From: F23-B02 sp963629425
Lineage (GTDB): Bacteria; Bacillota; Clostridia; Oscillospirales; Oscillospiraceae
Assembly (NCBI GenBank): GCA_963629425.1
Contig: CAVGIU010000057.1
Location: 1 to 10,332, forward strand
Reading direction: 5' to 3'
DNA: 10,332 nt
In this document: piece after piece, positions 1 through 4,105 of the stretch
Position numbering within the stretch: the stretch's first letter is position 1
How the letters are laid out: each line of letters opens with the position of its first letter
Program-made: the position numbers and the translations under genes
The notes under the pieces: generated by a model
The model's database searches: none
Told to the model about the DNA's origin: nothing
Seen by the model: the letters and a program-made list of their open reading frames with translations, nothing else

Positions 1-1
1 G

Positions 2-1369
2 TTCTACACTTCTTACTCCGTATACTCTGGCAAGTACGATGCAGAGGATATGGCAGCTGGAAAAGAAGACGGCTACATTGGCTATGAGCCCAAGGTCGGC
101 GACACCTTCACAATCGCAGCTGTCGCTCCCACCTGCACCGTTGCTGGCTGGACTCAGATGACCATTACCTACACCAAGAACAATGCATGGCAGGTCACCG
201 ATGCAGGCGAAGAAGTTGCAGCACTTGGCCACAACTGGGTCAAGGCAGAAGACGTTGCACCTACCTGCACTGAGCCTGGCATTGAGTACGATAATGTTTG
301 CTACTGCAGCGAATGCAAAGCGTTAAAGCCGGGCAGCACTTCGGATCAGAATCGCGTTCTTGATCCTCTGCACGACAATGCATCTGCATTCGAGAAGCAG
401 GTTGTTGTTGAGCCTACCTGCGCAACCTGGGGCCTGAGTGTTAAGTGCTGCAAGGTCTGCGGCCAGTTCGCAACCGACGATAACGACGAGCCCGTATACT
501 ACTATGTTCCTGTTGTTACTCACGTCGCTGGCGATCCCGTCAACGTCAAGGAAGCAACCTGCACTGAGGTTGGTTACACCGGCGACACCTACTGCAAGTG
601 GTGCAACACCGCAATGACCACCGGCAAAGAGATCCCCATGAAGGAGCACACCTCTGTTGACGTAGAGGCTGTTGCAGCTACCTGCACCGAGGCTGGCGCA
701 ACTGCCGGCACCAAGTGCTCCGTCTGCGGCGAGGTTCTCTCCGGCTGTGAGAAGATCGACGCACTGAACCACACCTTCGATAAGGGTGTCTGCACCGTTT
801 GCGGCGCAGAGGATCCCGACTACGTAGCACCTGTTGCTCCCGAGTTCAAGGACGAGGCTGCAATCGCTGATTACGCGAAGGACGCAGTTGCATGGGCAGC
901 AGCTGAGGGCGTTGTCAAGGGCGACGACAATGGCAACTTCAATCCTGCTAACGACATCACCCGTCAGGACTTCGTCACCATGCTGTGGCGTCTGAACGGC
1001 GAAGCTGCTTCCGAGAAGGAAGTCACCTTCAACGACAAGGCTGACATTGCCGACTATGCTGCAAAGGCAGTCGCATGGGCAGTCGAGAACGGCTACATCG
1101 AAGGCCGCGACAACGGCAACTTCGATCCCGCTGCAAAGATCACCCGTGCTGAGATCGCAACCATCCTCAACCGCATCGCTGACAACGCAAAGGCTGAGAA
1201 GGCTGCAACCTTCACCGACGTTGCTGACCACTGGGCAGCAGACGCAATTGCATGGGCAGCAGAGGTCGGCGTAGTTAAGGGCGTAGGCGACAACCTGTTT
1301 GCTCCCGACAACAACGCAACCCGTCAGGACACTGTCGTTATGCTGTACCGTTTCGCACAGCTCGGCTAA
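2..1369 (+). CDS. SLH-domain surface protein with cysteine-rich repeats (5' end outside window)
   Basis: The frame is open from base 2, so the gene almost certainly begins upstream; the ATG at 50 is internal and no signal peptide is visible. The N-terminal two thirds carry five spaced repeats with a core like PTCTEAG (at about 128, 260, 413, 554 and 677), most followed 15-35 residues later by a CxxC pair (CSEC, CKVC, CKWC, CSVC, then CTVC). The C-terminal part has three SLH domains (about 844-996, 1028-1182, 1210-1357), each with the F-x-D...A..WA...G...G...F.P...TR pattern. SLH triplets normally anchor proteins non-covalently to pyruvylated cell-wall polymers, so the protein should sit on the cell surface, as an S-layer or adhesin-like protein; the ligand of the repeats is unknown. 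Alanine is mostly GCA/GCT here, while the other genes prefer GCC/GCG, which suggests high expression. A strong terminator follows. Confidence 0.9.
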   Translation, partial: FYTSYSVYSGKYDAEDMAAGKEDGYIGYEPKVGDTFTIAAVAPTCTVAGWTQMTITYTKNNAWQVTDAGEEVAALGHNWVKAEDVAPTCTEPGIEYDNVCYCSECKALKPGSTSDQNRVLDPLHDNASAFEKQVVVEPTCATWGLSVKCCKVCGQFATDDNDEPVYYYVPVVTHVAGDPVNVKEATCTEVGYTGDTYCKWCNTAMTTGKEIPMKEHTSVDVEAVAATCTEAGATAGTKCSVCGEVLSGCEKIDALNHTFDKGVCTVCGAEDPDYVAPVAPEFKDEAAIADYAKDAVAWAAAEGVVKGDDNGNFNPANDITRQDFVTMLWRLNGEAASEKEVTFNDKADIADYAAKAVAWAVENGYIEGRDNGNFDPAAKITRAEIATILNRIADNAKAEKAATFTDVADHWAADAIAWAAEVGVVKGVGDNLFAPDNNATRQDTVVMLYRFAQLG

Positions 1370-1457
1370 TAATTCAATAACCCGCAATTCTAACGAAGCT
1401 TAGAGATCACAATTAATTAGTCTCTTGTTATAACTATTCGTTATGTTGCATAAAAAG

Positions 1458-1495
1458 CAAGGCCGCAGAGGTTTTCCTCTGCGGCCTTGTGATTT
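1458..1495 (+). terminator. Rho-independent terminator of the SLH gene
   Basis: A perfect 14-base stem (1458-1471 with 1476-1489) closes a TTTT loop and is followed by a short T-rich run (GATTTT). It lies about 90 bases after the SLH stop codon with no other gene between. Confidence 0.85.
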
Positions 1496-1533
1496 TGCCG
1501 AATGTGTTTGCCTGACGGCAAATGATTTGCTTA

Positions 1534-1770
1534 CACCTCATCCGTCAGCCTCCGGCTGACACCTTCCCCTCTCGCTCCGCTTGGGGAAGGCAAATGTTGC
1601 TGCTTGTTGTCGTGCGCGTTGCCTTCCCCTTGAGGGGAAGGCAAATGTTGCTGCTTGTTGTCGTGCGCGCTGCCTTCCCCTTGATGGGAAGGCAAATGTT
1701 GCTGCTGTGTTGTCGTGCGCGCTGCCTTCCCCTTGAGGGGAAGGTGTCGGCTCCGCCGACGGATGAGGTG
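1534..1770. repeat. Composite inverted-repeat element (MITE/REP-like)
   Basis: Its outer ends are perfect 13-base inverted repeats, CACCTCATCCGTC (1534-1546) and its complement (1758-1770). Just inside each end is a GC hairpin: GTCAGCC-TCC-GGCTGAC (1544-1560) on the left and GTCGGC-TCC-GCCGAC (1746-1760) on the right. The interior begins and ends with CCTTCCCC/GGGGAAGG pairs and contains three tandem 51-52 base units. No transposase is present and no target-site duplication is clear. I recall similar CTCATCCGTC...CCTTCCCC palindromes as dispersed intergenic repeats in gut Clostridia; that part is memory, while the symmetry is seen directly. Confidence 0.75.
1583..1744. repeat. Three tandem 51-52 bp units with palindromic junctions
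   Basis: Units start at GGGGAAGG 1583, 1634 and 1685 (TGGGAAGG in the third), and a partial fourth starts at 1737, giving periods of 51, 51 and 52. Each junction is a hairpin GCCTTCCCC-TTGA-GGGGAAGGC (perfect at 1621-1642, one mismatch at 1672-1693, shortened at 1724-1744). The 30-31 base segments between hairpins are nearly identical, differing by one T/C change and a one-base insertion in the third, so the array arose by recent duplication. Confidence 0.85.
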
Positions 1771-1937
1771 ATTTTTTAGAGGCGCATTGCCGCACCTACG
1801 GATACGATGATTGCGTGAACCCGAATCGATGGTACCGGCAAAACCGTGCGACCGCCGCACCCCTGTAGTGCGTGTAGGGAACTTATCTTGCCCGTTCCGC
1901 CGCTTGCGGTTTGCTCGGCGCTTCCACCAACTCGTAG

Positions 1938-1956
1938 GGGCGAGCATTGCTCGCCC
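1938..1956. repeat. Short REP-like hairpin
   Basis: A perfect 8-base stem GGGCGAGC / GCTCGCCC closes an ATT loop and is preceded by GTAG. It is followed by an AT-rich tract with AGCTAT-like short repeats. I recall GTAGGGGCG...CGCCC hairpins as dispersed repeats in clostridial genomes. There is no T-run on either strand that would make it an obvious terminator. Confidence 0.55.
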
Positions 1957-2000
1957 GCTTTCTATTAGCTATCAGCTATTTACTAGTTACTAAATGCAGA

Positions 2001-2048
2001 TATACAAAAAGAAATAACCGCCCGGCCACTACTCCGGCGGTTATTTCT
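2001..2048 (-). terminator. Terminator of the small RNA, possibly also of truA
   Basis: A perfect 13-base stem (2036-2048 with 2010-2022) closes a 13-base loop. On the minus strand it runs directly into a T-rich stretch (TCTTTTTG), so it works best in that direction. It is the first terminator after the truA operon and could end both transcripts. Confidence 0.8.
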
Positions 2049-2100
2049 CTGAAATAACTCTATGGGGGGCTAACCGTTTGTCCGATAACGCCACCTTTAT
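2001..2100 (-). ncRNA. Small RNA of about 100 nt, resembling a type I antitoxin (RatA-like) RNA
   Basis: A strong promoter (2107-2135), about 100 transcribed bases without a usable reading frame, and a terminator define a compact small-RNA gene on the minus strand. Inside, an 8-base hairpin (GTTATTTC-AGA-GAAATAAC, 2058-2040) shares one arm with the terminator stem. From memory, the layout and the GGTGGCGTTATCGGA-type segment resemble the antisense RNAs that converge on the 3' ends of small holin-like membrane toxins (TxpA/RatA, Hol_Tox type) in Bacillota. On the opposite strand, where such a toxin should end, only a stub remains (ATG at 1994, MQIYKKK, stop at 2015-2017, with an in-frame TAA directly before it). 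Promoter and terminator are direct evidence; the antitoxin identity is inference. Confidence 0.6.
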
Positions 2101-2106
2101 GTATTC

Positions 2107-2135
2107 AGTATAGCCGCTTTCCCCCCGCTTGTCAA
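2107..2135 (-). promoter_or_regulatory. Near-consensus sigma-A promoter for a small RNA
   Basis: Read on the minus strand: TTGACA (2135-2130), a 17-base spacer, TATACT (2112-2107). The -35 box is perfect and the -10 box has five of six consensus bases. It starts only a few bases beyond the truA stop codon and points away from truA, so it cannot serve truA. The predicted start is near 2100, and no gene lies downstream before the terminator at 2010-2048. Confidence 0.8.
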
Positions 2136-2138
2136 GCG

Positions 2139-2876
2139 CTAATAAAAGACCTCCCACAGCCACAGCCCCTGCGCCGGGGCGGTCGGGCCCGCGTTTTCGC
2201 GCACCCTGGATTCCAGCGCGAACTCGACATCCGCCGCCGTCATCCGATGCGCGCCGACCTCCAATAGCGTTCCGACGATGATCCGCACCATGTTATACAG
2301 AAATCCGTCGCCCGAAACGACGAAGCGCACCTCGTCGCCGAGCCGCTGAATATCTATTGTATCTATCCGCCGCACGGCGGATTTTTTCATGCGCTTGTTC
2401 GACTGGAACGCCGTGAAATCGTGCTCGCCGAGCAGAATCTCCGCAGCATTTCTCATCGCGCCATCATCAAGCGCCTCGCTCACGCGGTGCATATACCGCC
2501 GCTCGAAAACGTTCTGCACCTCATTGTTCTGCACTCGGTAAATGTACGTTTTCCCGACGCAGCTCAGCCGCGCGTGAAACCTCGGCGCGGCGAGGGTGAG
2601 ATCGACTGCGGCGATGTCCTCCGGCAGTGCGATGCGCAGCCGCGATAAAATTTCACGGACTGTCAGCTCCGTCCGGGCGCGAAACGACGCGACCTGCATC
2701 CGCGCGTGCGCACCGGCGTCGGTTCGCCCCGAGCCGCTGACCTCGATCTCCTGCCCGAGTATGCGCGAAAGTGCGCCCTCGACCTTGGCCTGTATCGTGT
2801 TTTCCGTGTTGCCCTGCCGCTGCCAGCCGCGATAGCGCGTGCCGTCGTAGCTCAGGGTGAGTTTATAATTATTCAT
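2139..2876 (-). CDS. truA: tRNA pseudouridine(38-40) synthase TruA
   Basis: TruA isomerises uridines 38, 39 and 40 in the anticodon stem-loop of many tRNAs to pseudouridine, in the cytoplasm, without cofactors. The 245-residue length is usual. Near the N-terminus is the family start pattern LxxxYDGTxYxGWQ (residues 6-19), then the catalytic loop GSGRTDAGAHA with nucleophile Asp53. The C-terminal half carries the expected GDGFLYNMVRIIVGTLLEVG segment that closes the active site. The ATG overlaps the stop codon of the upstream DUF2156 gene by 8 bases (ATGAATAA), implying translational coupling in one minus-strand operon. All key residues look intact. Confidence 0.96.
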   Translation of the reverse strand: MNNYKLTLSYDGTRYRGWQRQGNTENTIQAKVEGALSRILGQEIEVSGSGRTDAGAHARMQVASFRARTELTVREILSRLRIALPEDIAAVDLTLAAPRFHARLSCVGKTYIYRVQNNEVQNVFERRYMHRVSEALDDGAMRNAAEILLGEHDFTAFQSNKRMKKSAVRRIDTIDIQRLGDEVRFVVSGDGFLYNMVRIIVGTLLEVGAHRMTAADVEFALESRVRENAGPTAPAQGLWLWEVFY

Positions 2877-3741
2877 AGCAGAGCCTGTATTTTTTCAGCA
2901 TGTACTCGGGGAAGTATGACTGTTTCGCCTGTCGCAGCCCCTCGTCGCCGACGTCGTCCTCGCGGTTGATGAATTTAACGCCGCATTTTTCCAGCTCCGT
3001 TTTTGCGAACAAGCAGTTTATCATCTGGAATGCGCCCTTGTACTCGCGTTTTGCCTTCTCGATGTGCACGATCAGCGTATCGCCCATTGCCTCGCCGATG
3101 CAGAATGCCGCTATCTCGCCGTCGGCGCGCAGCGCGTAGCCCGTGCAGCCGTAGGCCGCGAAGTCGCGCAGCACCTCGCGCGTGTGCTCGTTCTCGTATA
3201 TCGCCAGCTCGCTGAGCCCCGTGTCCGCCCAGTCGTGCTCGCAGCACTCCTCGATCATGTGCGCGTTTTCATTCTTGATCGGCTCGAGCGTGAAATCGGG
3301 GTAGAGCTTCTCAAACTGGTGGATGAGATTGCGCTTCTTGCTGTATTTTTTGCCGGCGAGGTAGGCGAGATCCTCGGCCTTGTACATATAGTCTGCGATA
3401 TCCGGCTCCTCGACGGCGGTGAACTTGAATTCCTGCCGCAGCTCGGCCATTGCCTCCTCCGGCACGAGGCTCATCGTGAGCTTTTCTCCGATGGCATCGC
3501 GCAGCGCCCTGACTCTCTCGCAAAGGCTGCCCTCGCCCAACGGCAGCAGATAGTCGTACTCGCCGCCCGCGCGCGATCTTTCGCGCATGAACAGAACGCC
3601 GTCCGAAATGCTATATTCGTATCCGAATCTGTCGGCCCACATGAAAACGCCCAGCACCGAGTAATCGCACGAGCGATATTGCGCACGCAGGTACGGGCGC
3701 AGCGCGCCGACGTCCGACAGTGTAATTTTTCTGAAATCCAA
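2869..3741 (-). CDS. DUF2156 / phosphatidylglycerol lysyltransferase C-terminal-like protein
   Basis: This 290-residue soluble protein has no membrane segments or signal peptide. It matches from memory the stand-alone DUF2156 proteins of Clostridia, made of two GNAT-like halves related to the cytoplasmic aminoacyl-transferase domain of MprF lysyl-phosphatidylglycerol synthases. Recognisable blocks are YLAGKKYSKKRN (about residues 125-137) and the C-terminal FINREDDVGDEGLRQAK followed by SYFPEYML. MprF's membrane flippase part is absent, so lipid lysinylation is not implied; an acyl- or aminoacyl-transfer role is plausible but unproven. The start is TTG at 3741-3739, supported by AAGAGG eight bases upstream and a promoter just behind it. 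It overlaps truA by 8 bases and is first in that operon. Confidence 0.85.
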   Translation of the reverse strand: MDFRKITLSDVGALRPYLRAQYRSCDYSVLGVFMWADRFGYEYSISDGVLFMRERSRAGGEYDYLLPLGEGSLCERVRALRDAIGEKLTMSLVPEEAMAELRQEFKFTAVEEPDIADYMYKAEDLAYLAGKKYSKKRNLIHQFEKLYPDFTLEPIKNENAHMIEECCEHDWADTGLSELAIYENEHTREVLRDFAAYGCTGYALRADGEIAAFCIGEAMGDTLIVHIEKAKREYKGAFQMINCLFAKTELEKCGVKFINREDDVGDEGLRQAKQSYFPEYMLKKYRLCYE

Positions 3742-3749
3742 AGGGGCTA

Positions 3750-3755
3750 CCTCTT
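3750..3755 (-). promoter_or_regulatory. Ribosome binding site deciding a TTG start
   Basis: AAGAGG on the minus strand lies eight bases before the TTG codon at 3741-3739. No ATG in the same frame lies between it and the first conserved residues, so TTG is the best start of the DUF2156 gene. Confidence 0.7.
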
Positions 3756-3771
3756 TTCACGTGATGCGCAC

Positions 3772-3800
3772 ATTATAACAAATGGCCGCGAAAATAACAA
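3772..3800 (-). promoter_or_regulatory. Promoter of the DUF2156-truA operon
   Basis: Read on the minus strand: TTGTTA (3800-3795), 17-base spacer, perfect TATAAT (3777-3772). The expected start lies around 3765, giving a very short leader of about 25 bases before the TTG start codon. Confidence 0.75.
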
Positions 3801-3840
3801 GCGGATGCGCCACAGCGCGTAAAAACTCATGAAAAGACAT

Positions 3841-3867
3841 AAAAAGCCATGCCACAGGGCTTTTTTT
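3841..3867. terminator. Terminator-like hairpin between divergent operons
   Basis: AAAAAGCC (3841-3848) pairs with GGCTTTTT (3858-3865) across a 9-base loop, followed by more T on the plus strand. On the minus strand the stem also ends in T residues. No gene feeds into it from either side within the window, so it may insulate the divergent operons. The stem is short and AT-rich. Confidence 0.45.
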
Positions 3868-3880
3868 ATTCACAATTATG

Positions 3881-3889
3881 TGTTAAAAT
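3881..3889 (+). promoter_or_regulatory. Possible extended -10 promoter for secA
   Basis: TGTTAAAAT fits an extended -10 element (TGn plus TAAAAT, five of six to TATAAT). The region where a -35 box should be is only a T-run, so the call rests on the -10 alone. If used, the secA transcript would carry the whole palindromic element 3891-4067 in its leader. Confidence 0.3.
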
Positions 3890-3890
3890 C

Positions 3891-4067
3891 TAAGCTGACG
3901 GGAGCCGAAACCCTGCCGACAGGTGCTTTGCGGTTTTGACAGAGCTGATTTTTGCTCAGGCGAGGCAAAGCCCGCAGGGAATACTTCCGTATTTTCAAGG
4001 GTTTTAACGCAGCATGAGTGAAAATCAGCCTGCCAAAACCGGTAGGTGTTCGGCTCCCGTCAGCTTA
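3891..4067. repeat. 177-base palindromic element, copy 1, upstream of secA
   Basis: The ends form a perfect 19-base inverted repeat (3891-3909 with 4049-4067). Inside, CGGTTTTG (3931-3938) pairs with CAAAACCG (4034-4041) and the 14 bases at 3944-3957 pair with 4016-4029 with two mismatches, so the whole element can fold into one long interrupted hairpin. The centre has GGGAATAC...GTATT. It carries no plausible gene and ends 38 bases before the secA start. A diverged copy lies in inverted orientation at 9712-9892; the best aligned block (3922-3964 against 9844-9803) has 37 of 43 positions identical with one gap. With the promoter sites and a hairpin, it fills the 364 gene-free bases between the divergent operons. 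Confidence 0.8.
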
Positions 4068-4105
4068 TTTTGTGAAATTATCTTTACATACGAAAGGCAA
4101 TTAAT

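Larger units (their letters stand above)
1370..2138. other. 769-base gene-free region rich in repeats
   Basis: Between the SLH stop codon and the 3' end of truA there is no credible protein gene. From left to right it holds the SLH terminator, a small hairpin (TTTGCC/GGCAAA, 1507-1522), the composite repeat element 1534-1770, about 165 bases of low-information sequence, a REP-like hairpin (1938-1956), an AT-rich stretch with AGCTAT-type short repeats (about 1964-1991), and a compact minus-strand promoter/RNA/terminator unit (2001-2135). The reading frames through the repeat give arginine- and glutamine-rich or leucine/valine-rich repetitive peptides of no recognisable family. Confidence 0.7.

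Noticed and set aside
323..1387. Long open frame on the minus strand opposite the SLH gene (354 codons)
   Set aside because: It is cysteine/valine-rich without family motifs and arises from the GC-biased codons of the SLH gene, whose SLH domains are unmistakable on the plus strand.
1583..1744. CRISPR-like spacing of palindromic 22-base repeats with about 30-base intervals
   Set aside because: The intervals are nearly identical to each other, so they are part of a tandem duplication and not spacers; no cas gene or leader is present.
1522..1947. Repetitive reading frames on both strands across the composite repeat
   Set aside because: They translate the 51-base tandem units (17 codons), lack ribosome sites, and the 52-base third unit breaks the phase. 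They are products of repeat length, not genes.
2059..2100. A small peptide encoded in the minus-strand RNA after its AAAGGTGG segment
   Set aside because: The segment looks like a ribosome site, but no ATG, GTG or TTG at proper spacing opens a frame of useful length.
3064..3822. 252-codon plus-strand frame opposite the DUF2156 gene
   Set aside because: It has no recognisable motif, runs antisense to a well-supported gene, and spans that gene's promoter.
3841..3867. A small-RNA gene ending at this hairpin
   Set aside because: No convincing promoter was found within a reasonable distance on either strand, so only a terminator-like hairpin is reported.
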